This document shows, piece after piece, positions 1-5,534 of a DNA stretch of 6,695 nucleotides (positions within the stretch are counted from its first letter, which is position 1; each line of letters starts with the position of its first letter). Made by a program: the position numbers and the translations under genes. The stretch is from contig URKV01000096.1 of NCBI GenBank assembly GCA_900548565.1, positions 1-6,695 of the forward strand, in the 5' to 3' direction. The notes below the pieces were generated by a model. That model was not told the origin of the DNA. It was given only the letters and a program-made list of their open reading frames with translations, and searched no databases. The stretch is from an uncultured Collinsella sp. GTDB taxonomy: Bacteria; Actinomycetota; Coriobacteriia; Coriobacteriales; Coriobacteriaceae.

Positions 1-25
1 AGCGTCAGATGTGTATAAGAGACAG
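1..25 (+). other. Nextera Read 1 adapter remnant with Tn5 mosaic end (not genomic)
   Basis: Bases 7-25 are the 19-bp Tn5 mosaic end AGATGTGTATAAGAGACAG, and bases 1-6 (AGCGTC) are the end of the Nextera Read 1 primer. This is library adapter left on the contig. Genomic sequence starts at base 26. Reading through it in frame adds the artefactual peptide MCIRDS to the front of the fusA fragment. It is the exact reverse complement of 6646-6670, so the contig appears to have a 25-bp terminal inverted repeat. Confidence 0.98.
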
Positions 26-959
26 CGCCACCACCGGTGACACCCTGTGCGAAGAGGGCAAGGAGATCGTCCTCGAGAAGATCGAGTTCGCTAAGCCCGT
101 TATCGACGTTGCCATCGAGCCCAAGACCAAGGCCGAGCAGGACAAGATGTCCCTGGCTCTGACCAAGCTCGCCGAGGAGGACCCGACCTTCCAGGTGTCC
201 ACCAACCACGAGACCGGCCAGACCATCATCGCCGGCATGGGCGAGCTGCACCTCGAGATCATCGTCGACCGTCTGCTCCGCGAGTTCAAGGTTGACGCTA
301 ACGTTGGTAAGCCCCAGGTTGCCTACCGCGAGACCGCTGGTCACGACGTCGAGAAGGCTGAGGGCAAGTTCGTCCGTCAGTCCGGTGGTCGCGGTCAGTA
401 CGGCCACGCCGTCATCAAGCTCGAGAAGATGGAGGAGGGCTTCGGCTACGAGTTCGTCAACGCTATCGTCGGCGGCGTCGTGCCCAAGGAGTACATTCCG
501 TCCATTGACAAGGGCATCCAGGAGGCCCTGAACACCGGTGTTATCGCCGGCTTCCCGGTCCTCGACGTCAAGGTCACCCTGTTCGACGGTTCTTACCACG
601 AGGTCGACTCCTCCGAGGCCGCCTTCAAGATCGCCGGTTCCATGGCAATCAAGGACGCTCTCAAGAAGTCCGATCCGCAGCTGCTCGAGCCGATTATGGC
701 TGTCGAGGTCGAGACCCCCGAGCAGTACATGGGCGACGTTATGGGCAACCTCTCCGGTCGCCGCGGCAAGATCGAGGGCATGGAGGATCGCAAGAACAGC
801 AAGCTCATCCGTGCCAAGGTGCCGCTGGGCGAGATGTTCGGTTACGCTACCGACCTTCGCTCCCAGACCCAGGGCCGTGCATCCTACACGATGCAGTTCG
901 ACTCTTATGAGCCCGCGCCCAAGTCCATCGTGGACGAGGTCATGAGCAAGAACGCCTAA
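26..959 (+). CDS. fusA: Elongation factor G, C-terminal part (5' truncated by contig end)
   Basis: EF-G is the cytoplasmic GTPase that drives tRNA-mRNA translocation on the ribosome and, with RRF, ribosome recycling. The first whole genomic codon is at 27, leaving 310 residues of a protein that is usually about 700. The GTPase domain and most of domain II are missing. Visible are the end of domain II (TTGDTLC), domain III from about fragment residue 21 (KPVIDVAIEPKTKAEQDKM, then QTIIAGMGELHLE), domain IV from about residue 98 (VAYRET, QSGGRGQYGH, GSYHEVDSSEAAFK) and domain V from about residue 219 (LLEPIMAVEVETPE, GRRGKIEGM, MFGYATDLRS, GRASYTM). The histidine of GSYHEVDSS (codon 597-599) matches the domain IV tip residue that enters the decoding site. 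Codon use is strongly biased, as in highly expressed genes. It is cut only by the contig edge, with no sign of decay. Reading frame and stop (TAA 957-959) are clear; rpsJ follows 60 bases later. Confidence 0.97.
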
Positions 960-984
960 GTTCGAGCTCCCTGTTACGTAATCC

Positions 985-1001
985 GCGAGAACATCTCTCG
1001 C
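985..1001 (+). promoter_or_regulatory. Small hairpin in the fusA-rpsJ gap
   Basis: GCGAGA (985-990) and TCTCGC (996-1001) form a perfect 6-bp stem with a 5-base loop (ACATC). It ends 7 bases before the rpsJ Shine-Dalgarno sequence. It is followed only by CTCTTT, too weak a U-tract for an efficient terminator. It could be an RNA processing or partial attenuation site within a fusA-rpsJ transcript, or have no function. The structure is seen; the role is a guess. Confidence 0.35.
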
Positions 1002-1019
1002 ACTCTTTGGAGGTTTAAG

Positions 1020-1328
1020 TTGGCTACCCAGAAGATCCGCATTCGCCTCAAGGGCTATGATCACGAGGTCGTCGATCAGTCCGCGAAGCTCATCGTCGAG
1101 ACCGCTCAGAAGACCGGCGCTCGCGTTTCCGGTCCTGTCCCCCTGCCCACCGAGCGCAACCTGTACACGGTTATCCGCTCGCCGCACGTGAACAAGGACT
1201 CCCGTGAGCAGTTCGAGATGCGCACCCACAAGCGCCTCATCGACATCCTTGACCCCACCTCGGGCACCGTTGATTCGCTCATGCGTCTCGACCTCCCCGC
1301 TGGCGTCGACATCGACATCAAGCTCTAA
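1020..1328 (+). CDS. rpsJ: 30S ribosomal protein S10 (NusE)
   Basis: S10 is a small-subunit protein of the 30S head; as NusE it also joins NusB in transcription antitermination. The 102-residue product matches the family along its whole length (E. coli S10 has 103). It shows IRIRLKGYDHEVVDQSA, IVETAQKTGARVSGPVPLPT, SPHVNKDSREQFE, RTHKRLIDI and MRLDLPAGVDIDIKL. The start is TTG at 1020, chosen because GGAGG lies at 1009-1013 with a 6-base spacer, the protein begins MATQKIRIRLK as the family does, and no ATG is nearby. It lies 60 bases after fusA with no clear promoter between, so cotranscription with fusA is likely. The gene ends in TAA and runs directly into a strong terminator, so it does not continue into rplC here. 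In most bacteria rpsJ heads the large S10 operon; here it appears to be the last gene of a translation-factor operon. Confidence 0.97.
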   Translation: MATQKIRIRLKGYDHEVVDQSAKLIVETAQKTGARVSGPVPLPTERNLYTVIRSPHVNKDSREQFEMRTHKRLIDILDPTSGTVDSLMRLDLPAGVDIDIKL

Positions 1329-1349
1329 GCGATATCGCTCATAGCTTAC

Positions 1350-1389
1350 AGAGCCCCGCTGCCATGTTGGTAGCGGGGCTCTTTTGTTT
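1350..1389 (+). terminator. Rho-independent terminator of the fusA-rpsJ operon
   Basis: A 15-bp stem pairs 1350-1364 (AGAGCCCCGCTGCCA) with 1368-1382 (TGGTAGCGGGGCTCT), with one G-U pair and a TGT triloop. The 3' arm runs into TTTTGTTT (1382-1389). The stem begins 21 bases after the rpsJ stop. On the minus strand the same hairpin lies downstream of birA but is followed by TGTAAGCT, which is poor in T, so termination of birA there would be weak at best. Confidence 0.93.
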
Positions 1390-1442
1390 GAATAATGGTT
1401 TGGACTGCCGGGCATTGCTGCCGAGTAGGTGGCTGCAGCGCC

Positions 1443-2219
1443 CTATTCGCTCAAGGGACGCAGCGATGCCTCCTCAAAATGGAAGGATCGCAAGCCGCCT
1501 TCCGTTTCGATACATGCGCGACCAAAGGCATCGACGGTTTTAAAGATGCCGCGTGCCAGCTCGTCACCGGCAGGGGAACGGGCGATAACGTGCTCTCCGA
1601 TCCAATTGAGGTGAGTGACATATTCGCCGTGGACGGGCGCGAGCGGTCCAGTGTTTTCTTTCATGGCGTTGAGCAGATCAGCCCACGCGTCCACAGCGTT
1701 TACGACGGTGTAATAGACCTCCTTGAGCAGCACATCGATGGCGGGAACATTCTCGTTGAGGTCTGAGAGGCCAATTGCCGCCAGGCCGCCATCGGGAACC
1801 TCCGAAGGCACATAGTTCACATTGACGCCAATGCCGCAGACTGCAAAGGGGCTGCCTTCGTTATCGCGTGCGGCTTCGACCAGAATGCCGCCGAGTTTGC
1901 GCCCTCGCGCGACCAGGTCGTTGGGCCATTTGAGGCCAATCTCGTTTGCAAGACCCTGCTTTTCGAGCGCCTCGAGCACCGCTAAGCCGCTGACGGCGGC
2001 AAGACCAGAGTACTTGGCGGGATCAACACGTGGACGTAGGACAATCGAGAGCAACAAGTTACCAGCGGTTGAATCCCACTTGTGGCCGCGTCGGCCGCGT
2101 CCTGCTGTCTGAGCCCGTGCGGCAAGTCCTGTGCCGTGCGGCGCACCCTGTTTTCCTGCTTCGAGCAGGTCATCGTTGGTCGATCCGGTTACGTCGACTA
2201 TCGTTAATTGGGCATCCAT
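1443..2219 (-). CDS. birA: Biotin--[acetyl-CoA-carboxylase] ligase, without DNA-binding domain
   Basis: This enzyme makes biotinyl-5'-AMP from biotin and ATP and transfers biotin to the conserved lysine of biotin carrier proteins such as AccB. The 258-residue protein has STNDDLLEAG (residues 13-22), the biotinyl-adenylate loop GRGRRGHKW (40-48), KWPNDL (97-102, with the conserved catalytic lysine), RKLGGILVE (107-115), GIGVNVN (129-135) and a small C-terminal SH3-like domain (RSPAGDELARGIFKTVDAFG). E. coli BirA has 321 residues because of an N-terminal winged helix; here the catalytic domain starts at once, so this is a monofunctional (group I) ligase not expected to bind DNA. I place the start at ATG 2219, not the farther upstream in-frame ATG at 2300, because AAGGAGGT (complement of 2230-2237) sits 10 bases before it and MDAQLTIVDVTGSTN begins as the catalytic domain does. 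It is transcribed away from the fatty-acid operon, convergent with rpsJ. Confidence 0.93.
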   Translation of the reverse strand: MDAQLTIVDVTGSTNDDLLEAGKQGAPHGTGLAARAQTAGRGRRGHKWDSTAGNLLLSIVLRPRVDPAKYSGLAAVSGLAVLEALEKQGLANEIGLKWPNDLVARGRKLGGILVEAARDNEGSPFAVCGIGVNVNYVPSEVPDGGLAAIGLSDLNENVPAIDVLLKEVYYTVVNAVDAWADLLNAMKENTGPLAPVHGEYVTHLNWIGEHVIARSPAGDELARGIFKTVDAFGRACIETEGGLRSFHFEEASLRPLSE

Positions 2220-2298
2220 AACGGCTGCTACCTCCTTAATGAATAAGTGAATAACGCAATGGTGTTGTGAGGCAGACACAATGTGAAGCCTTTGTCGC

Positions 2299-2310
2299 AA
2301 TTGGACAATT
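2299..2310. repeat. Short dyad AATTG-GA-CAATT
   Basis: Perfect 5-base arms (2299-2303 and 2306-2310) flank a 2-base centre. It overlaps a second inverted pair, TTGTC (2292-2296) with GACAA (2304-2308). It begins 14 bases before the first operator-like repeat. It contains -35-like hexamers on both strands (TTGGAC plus, TTGTCC minus), but neither has a good -10 at the right distance. Short AT-rich palindromes arise by chance, so any role is uncertain. Confidence 0.3.
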
Positions 2311-2312
2311 TA

Positions 2313-2330
2313 ATGTTAACACGTCAACAA
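2313..2330. promoter_or_regulatory. Operator-like dyad repeat, copy 1
   Basis: ATGTTAACACGTCAACAA is an imperfect palindrome: TGTTAAC and GTCAACA match in 6 of 7 paired positions about an AC centre. It recurs with one change at 2361-2378. Read on the minus strand it is TTGTTGACGTGTTAACAT, which agrees with the clostridial-type Rex consensus TTGTTAA-N4-TTAACAA at 12 of 14 defined positions. It lies just upstream of the candidate -10 of fabH, where a bound repressor would cover the -35 region. Repeat and dyad are seen; the regulator is inferred. Confidence 0.6.
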
Positions 2331-2344
2331 CGACTGAAATGCGC

Positions 2345-2350
2345 TATCCT
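2345..2350 (+). promoter_or_regulatory. Possible -10 box of the fab operon promoter
   Basis: TATCCT matches TATAAT at four of six positions and is centred between the two operator-like repeats, with a start of transcription expected near 2357. The best -35 nearby is TCAACA (2324-2329), which lies inside repeat copy 1 at a short 15-base spacing. This is a weak promoter by consensus, supported mainly by its position. Confidence 0.25.
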
Positions 2351-2360
2351 CTCTTGGTCG

Positions 2361-2378
2361 ATGTAAACACGTCAACAA
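2361..2378. promoter_or_regulatory. Operator-like dyad repeat, copy 2
   Basis: ATGTAAACACGTCAACAA differs from copy 1 by a single base (17 of 18 identical). The two copies lie 48 bp apart start to start. Copy 2 ends 3 bases before the fabH ribosome binding site, so it lies in the expected 5' leader, where a bound protein would block elongation or early initiation. Conservation over the whole 18 bp, including the CACG centre, is more than expected for unrelated sequence in a short spacer. Confidence 0.6.
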
Positions 2379-2395
2379 TCCAAAGGAGGTTAGTG

Positions 2396-3355
2396 ATGGG
2401 TTTCACGATTCTTGGAACAGGCTCGGCGCTTCCCGAGCGCAGCGTTTCCAATGACGAGCTGTCCGAGTTCCTCGATACCTCGGATGAGTGGATTTTTACC
2501 CGCACGGGGATCAAGAGCCGCCATGTGTGCACCACCGAGTCGCTCGACGACCTTGCCGTGGCAGCGAGCGAGCAAGCGCTCCAGACGTCCGGAATCGATG
2601 CGAGCCAGCTGGATCTTATCGTCTGCTCGACGACGACGGGCGATCATCTCGTTCCTGCCGAAGCGTGCGCCGTTGCTGAGCGCCTGGGTGCCACATGTCA
2701 GGCCTTCGACGTTTCGGCGGCTTGTGCCGGCTTCGTATTTGCGCTCGATGTCGCCGAGGGCTATATCGCCCGCGGTCGCGCCAAGCACGTGCTGGTCGTT
2801 GCCGCCGAGCAGATGACGCGCGCGCTCGATTGGACCGACCGTGCCACGTGCGTGCTCTTTGGCGATGGCGCGGGTGCTGCGGTCATAGAGGCTGGGGGAG
2901 AGAATCCCCTTGCTGTTGAGCTTTCGACGGCGCCCGACGTCGAGACGTTGCGCGTTCCCGGACTGGTCGGCACCTCGCCGTTTAAGGCCTCCGCAGATGG
3001 CGAGAGTGTGCTGTCCATGAACGGCCGTCGCGTCTTCAAGTTTGGCGTCAATGCCATCTGCGACACGGTCCATAAGCTTGCGATCGATGCGGGCATTTTG
3101 GTCGAAGACATCGATCATTTTGTATTCCATCAGGCTAACGAACGAATCCTGAGCCAGGCGGTCAAGCGCCTGGGCGTGCCGGACGAGCGCGTGGTTCGCA
3201 CGTTGCGCGAGACCGGCAACATTTCGAGCGCATGCATTCCGCTTGCCCTCGACCGGCTGGCAAACGCCGGTGCACTTCACACAGGCGACACCATCGCCTT
3301 GGTTGGATTTGGCGCCGGTCTGGATATAGGTGGCTATCTGCTTCGTTGGAAGTAG
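2396..3355 (+). CDS. fabH: 3-oxoacyl-ACP synthase III (KAS III)
   Basis: FabH starts fatty acid synthesis by condensing an acyl-CoA primer with malonyl-ACP to give 3-ketoacyl-ACP. The 319-residue protein is of normal family length and carries the full catalytic triad: Cys110 in DVSAACAGF, His245 in FHQANERI and Asn275 in ETGNISSACIP. These sit almost exactly at the E. coli positions 112, 244 and 274. DEWIFTRTGIKSRH near the N-terminus and GFGAGLDIGGYLL at the C-terminus are also typical. I chose ATG 2396 because AAAGGAGG (2382-2389) lies 6 bases before it and MGFTILGTGSALP begins as the family does. A longer in-frame reading from 2267 would run through the operator repeats and adds no recognisable sequence. 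It is the first gene of the fab operon; acpP follows after 51 bases. Primer preference (acetyl versus branched) cannot be told from the sequence by eye. Confidence 0.96.
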   Translation: MGFTILGTGSALPERSVSNDELSEFLDTSDEWIFTRTGIKSRHVCTTESLDDLAVAASEQALQTSGIDASQLDLIVCSTTTGDHLVPAEACAVAERLGATCQAFDVSAACAGFVFALDVAEGYIARGRAKHVLVVAAEQMTRALDWTDRATCVLFGDGAGAAVIEAGGENPLAVELSTAPDVETLRVPGLVGTSPFKASADGESVLSMNGRRVFKFGVNAICDTVHKLAIDAGILVEDIDHFVFHQANERILSQAVKRLGVPDERVVRTLRETGNISSACIPLALDRLANAGALHTGDTIALVGFGAGLDIGGYLLRWK

Positions 3356-3386
3356 TCGCACATAGGAAATAAAAACGCCCTAGGGC
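3346..3386 (+). promoter_or_regulatory. Possible internal promoter and palindrome before acpP
   Basis: TTGGAA (3346-3351) and AATAAA (3368-3373) each match the sigma-70 hexamers at four of six positions and lie 16 bases apart. The perfect 10-bp palindrome GCCCTAGGGC (3377-3386) lies at the expected transcription start. ACP is normally needed in large excess over the enzymes, so a separate promoter would make sense. The match is weak and the AT-rich spacer alone could produce it. Confidence 0.22.
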
Positions 3387-3406
3387 ACAACCAAAGGAGA
3401 ACTACC

Positions 3407-3643
3407 ATGGCAGATCAGAAGACCTTCGAGCGCGTTTGCGACGTTATCCGCGAGACCGCCGGTCTTGACGATGTCGAGATGAAGCCCGAGTCCACGCTCG
3501 AGGAGATTGGTCTCGACAGCCTGGGCACCGTCGAGATCCTCGTTGCCGTCGAGGACGAGTTTGGCATCCAGCTCGATACCGAGGAGAACCCCAAGACGGT
3601 CGGCGAGTTCGCCGATACGGTCGAGGCGGCATTGGAGAAGTAG
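3407..3643 (+). CDS. acpP: Acyl carrier protein
   Basis: This small acidic protein carries the growing acyl chain on a 4'-phosphopantetheine arm that AcpS attaches to a serine. The 78-residue product has the four-helix ACP pattern. The attachment site is Ser38 in EEIGLDSLGTVEILVAVEDEFG, and the C-terminus is KTVGEFADTVEAALEK. The residue after DSL is Gly40 instead of the Asp usual in primary-metabolism ACPs (DSLD); the rest of helix II (VEILVAVEDEF) is typical. ATG 3407 follows AAAGGAGA (3393-3400) at good spacing. It lies between fabH and fabK, with its stop only 2 bases before fabK. Location between fab genes makes a fatty-acid role far more likely than a polyketide one. Confidence 0.96.
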   Translation: MADQKTFERVCDVIRETAGLDDVEMKPESTLEEIGLDSLGTVEILVAVEDEFGIQLDTEENPKTVGEFADTVEAALEK

Positions 3644-3645
3644 AG

Positions 3646-4590
3646 ATGCTCAAGACTCCTCTCTGCGATCTGCTCGGCATCGAAAAGCCCGTGTTCCAGG
3701 GCGGTATGGCCTGGATTGCCGATGCCTCGCTGGCGTCCGCAGTGTCCGAGGCGGGTGGCTTAGGCATCATCGCGGCCATGAACGCCGACGCCAACTGGCT
3801 TCGCGACCAGATTCATGAGCTGCGCGCCAAGACGGATAAGCCCTTTGGCGTCAACGTCATGCTCATGAGCCCGTTTGCCGACGAGGTTGCACAGGTCGTG
3901 ATTGACGAGCGAGTGCCGGTCGTCGTGACGGGCGCCGGCAATCCCGCCAAGTACATGAAGGCGTGGAACGAGGCGAGCATCAAGGTCATCCCGGTCGTTG
4001 CCTCGGTGGCGCTGGCGCGCCTCGTGGCACGTCGTGGAGCCACGGCGGTTGTTGCCGAGGGTACCGAATCGGGCGGCCATATTGGCGAGACCTCGACGAT
4101 GGCACTGGTGCCGCAGGTCGTCGATGCGGTCGACATTCCCGTTGTGGCCGCCGGCGGTATTGCCGACGGCCGCGGCGTGGCGGCCGCCTTTATGCTGGGC
4201 GCCGCAGGCGTGCAGGTGGGTACGCGCTTTCTGGTCGCAGACGAGTGCACCGTATCGGAGCAGTACAAGGAGATGGTCCTGAAGGCCAACGACACTTCGA
4301 CGCGTGCGACTGGTCGCTCGACGAGACATCCGGTGCGCGCCCTCAAGAGCCCCTTCACCAACGCCTACGCCAAGAGCGAGGGTTCCGGCGCGAGTGCCGA
4401 GGAGCTCGGTGCTATGGGAACCGGTGCGCTGCGTAAGGCCGCCAAGGACGGCAACTACGAAGAGGGTTCGTTTTTGTGTGGACAGATTGCCGGCATGGTC
4501 AACGAGCGCCAGAGCGCACGCGAAATCGTTGACGACCTGGTCGATGGCGCCGAGCGCGTCCTGAAGGGTGCGTGCGCATGGGTAGCGTAG
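3646..4590 (+). CDS. fabK: Enoyl-ACP reductase II (FMN-dependent)
   Basis: FabK reduces trans-2-enoyl-ACP to acyl-ACP, the last step of each elongation cycle, using FMN and normally NADH. It is unrelated in fold to the FabI reductase. The 314-residue TIM barrel of the nitronate monooxygenase/FabK family shows PVFQGGMAWIADASLA (15-30), AGGLGIIAA (36-44), PFGVNVMLMSPFAD (66-79), VTGAGNP (94-100), EGTESGGHIGETSTM (138-152), PVVAAGGIADGRG (165-177) and GVQVGTRFL (188-196). His145 in GGHIG corresponds to the catalytic His144 of Streptococcus pneumoniae FabK. The region HPVRALKSPFTNAYA and the C-terminal CGQIAGMVNE also follow FabK, which argues against a general nitronate monooxygenase. The start ATG 3646 is 2 bases after acpP, with GGAG (3634-3637) inside the acpP end. 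Its last 13 bases overlap fabD, so translation is probably coupled. No fabI is seen in the window. Confidence 0.94.
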   Translation: MLKTPLCDLLGIEKPVFQGGMAWIADASLASAVSEAGGLGIIAAMNADANWLRDQIHELRAKTDKPFGVNVMLMSPFADEVAQVVIDERVPVVVTGAGNPAKYMKAWNEASIKVIPVVASVALARLVARRGATAVVAEGTESGGHIGETSTMALVPQVVDAVDIPVVAAGGIADGRGVAAAFMLGAAGVQVGTRFLVADECTVSEQYKEMVLKANDTSTRATGRSTRHPVRALKSPFTNAYAKSEGSGASAEELGAMGTGALRKAAKDGNYEEGSFLCGQIAGMVNERQSAREIVDDLVDGAERVLKGACAWVA

Positions 4591-5504
4591 CGTTTCTGTT
4601 TGCCGGCCAGGGTGCCCAACACCCCGCGATGGGCGTCGACCTGATCGAGGCATCGCCGGCGGCCGCCGAGGTGTTCACCATTGCCGACGAGGTGCGCCCG
4701 GGGACCAGCGAGCAGTGCCGGAGTGCCTCCAAGGAGGAGCTCTCGCAGACCGAGAACACGCAGCCTTGCGTGTTCGTGCACGACTTGGCTGTCGCCGTCG
4801 CCCTGCGCGAGCGCGGCGTGGTGCCTGCCGCCTGTGCGGGATTCTCGCTTGGCGAGGTCGCTGCACTCACCTTTGCGGGGGCATTCGATACGCGAGCGGG
4901 TTTTGAGCTCGTGTGTGAGCGCGCGGCATTGATGGCCACGGCGGCCGAGCGTCACCCCGGCGGCATGCGCGCCGTCATCAAACTTGATGCTGCGCAAGTC
5001 GAGAACCTGGCTGCGCAGGCCGGCGAGGACTGCTGGCCGGTCAACTACAACAGTCCCCAGCAGACGGTTGTGGCCGGAGCGCCCGATGCGCTGCAGACCC
5101 TCGACGTCCTAGTAAAAGAGGCTGGCGGCCGCGCCATGAAGGTCGCGGTGTCGGGTGCATTTCATAGCCCCTATATGGCCGAGGCGACAGAGGGGCTGGC
5201 GACGTATATCCAATTCGGCCACGCGCCGTCTCCGCTGCTGATTCCGGTCATGGCAAACATGACGGCGGCGCCCTATCCGGCGGACCCGCGAGCGGCATCG
5301 GATGTCTTGGCCAACCAGGTGAGCCATGCCGTGCGCTGGGTCGACACGCTGCACACTCTGCAGGAGCAGCGCATCGACACGTTTATTGAGGTCGGCCCTG
5401 GCAAAACGCTGTCGGGCCTGGTCAAGCGTACGCTGAGCGACGTTCGTGTGTATTCGTGCGAGACGGCCGAGCAGGTCGCAGCTATTGCCGACGAGCTCGC
5501 ATAG
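4578..5504 (+). CDS. fabD: Malonyl-CoA:ACP transacylase
   Basis: FabD moves the malonyl group from CoA to ACP, supplying the extender unit for FabH and FabF. The 308-residue protein is of normal length. It has AFLFAGQGAQ (5-14), the nucleophile elbow GFSLGE with Ser90, Arg115 in CERAALM for the malonyl carboxylate, NYNSPQQTVVAG (157-168), His196 in GAFHSPYM, and EVGPGKTLSGLVKR near the end. The residue before the nucleophilic serine is Phe89, where E. coli has His (GHSLGE); the GxSxG pattern is kept. ATG 4578 is preferred over GTG 4572 because AAGGG (4564-4568) is 9 bases from the ATG but only 3 from the GTG. The start overlaps the end of fabK by 13 bases. fabG follows after 30 bases. Confidence 0.94.
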   Translation: MGSVAFLFAGQGAQHPAMGVDLIEASPAAAEVFTIADEVRPGTSEQCRSASKEELSQTENTQPCVFVHDLAVAVALRERGVVPAACAGFSLGEVAALTFAGAFDTRAGFELVCERAALMATAAERHPGGMRAVIKLDAAQVENLAAQAGEDCWPVNYNSPQQTVVAGAPDALQTLDVLVKEAGGRAMKVAVSGAFHSPYMAEATEGLATYIQFGHAPSPLLIPVMANMTAAPYPADPRAASDVLANQVSHAVRWVDTLHTLQEQRIDTFIEVGPGKTLSGLVKRTLSDVRVYSCETAEQVAAIADELA

Positions 5505-5534
5505 TCCACAGGGCTGTAACCCGAAAGGAATGAC

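Larger units (their letters stand above)
2220..2395. promoter_or_regulatory. Divergent control region between birA and the fab operon
   Basis: This 176-base region is clearly richer in A+T than its surroundings and separates the starts of birA (minus) and fabH (plus), so it should hold both promoters. It contains the birA ribosome binding site (complement of 2230-2237), an AATTG-GA-CAATT dyad (2299-2310), two 18-bp near-identical operator-like repeats (2313-2330 and 2361-2378), a possible fabH -10 box TATCCT (2345-2350) and the fabH ribosome binding site AAAGGAGG (2382-2389). No convincing -35/-10 pair could be set for birA by eye. Confidence 0.7.

Noticed and set aside
1395..1766. Plus-strand open frame of 123 codons opposite the birA end
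   Set aside because: No ribosome binding site or family resemblance; BirA on the other strand is certain.
2220..2300. N-terminal extension of BirA from the in-frame ATG at 2300
   Set aside because: The extra 27 residues do not form a winged helix, and the strong AAGGAGGT site lies inside the extension, serving ATG 2219.
2313..2378. Operator repeats as BirA (biotin repressor) binding sites
   Set aside because: The half-sites resemble TTGTWAAC, but BirA operators have about 14-16 bases between arms and the ligase encoded here has no DNA-binding domain.
2267..2395. N-terminal extension of FabH by 43 residues from an upstream in-frame start
   Set aside because: It runs through the dyad repeats (giving VNTST twice) and has no ribosome binding site, whereas ATG 2396 has AAAGGAGG at 6 bases and begins like the family.
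2390..3361. Long minus-strand open frame (323 codons) opposite fabH
   Set aside because: It mirrors fabH with no recognisable domain; long antisense frames are expected opposite GC-rich genes. The same holds for 3760-4653 and 4455-4997 opposite fabK and fabD.
4842..4856. GFSLGE in FabD read as a damaged active site
   Set aside because: The GxSxG elbow, Arg115 and His196 are intact; only the residue before the serine differs from E. coli, so the enzyme is probably active.
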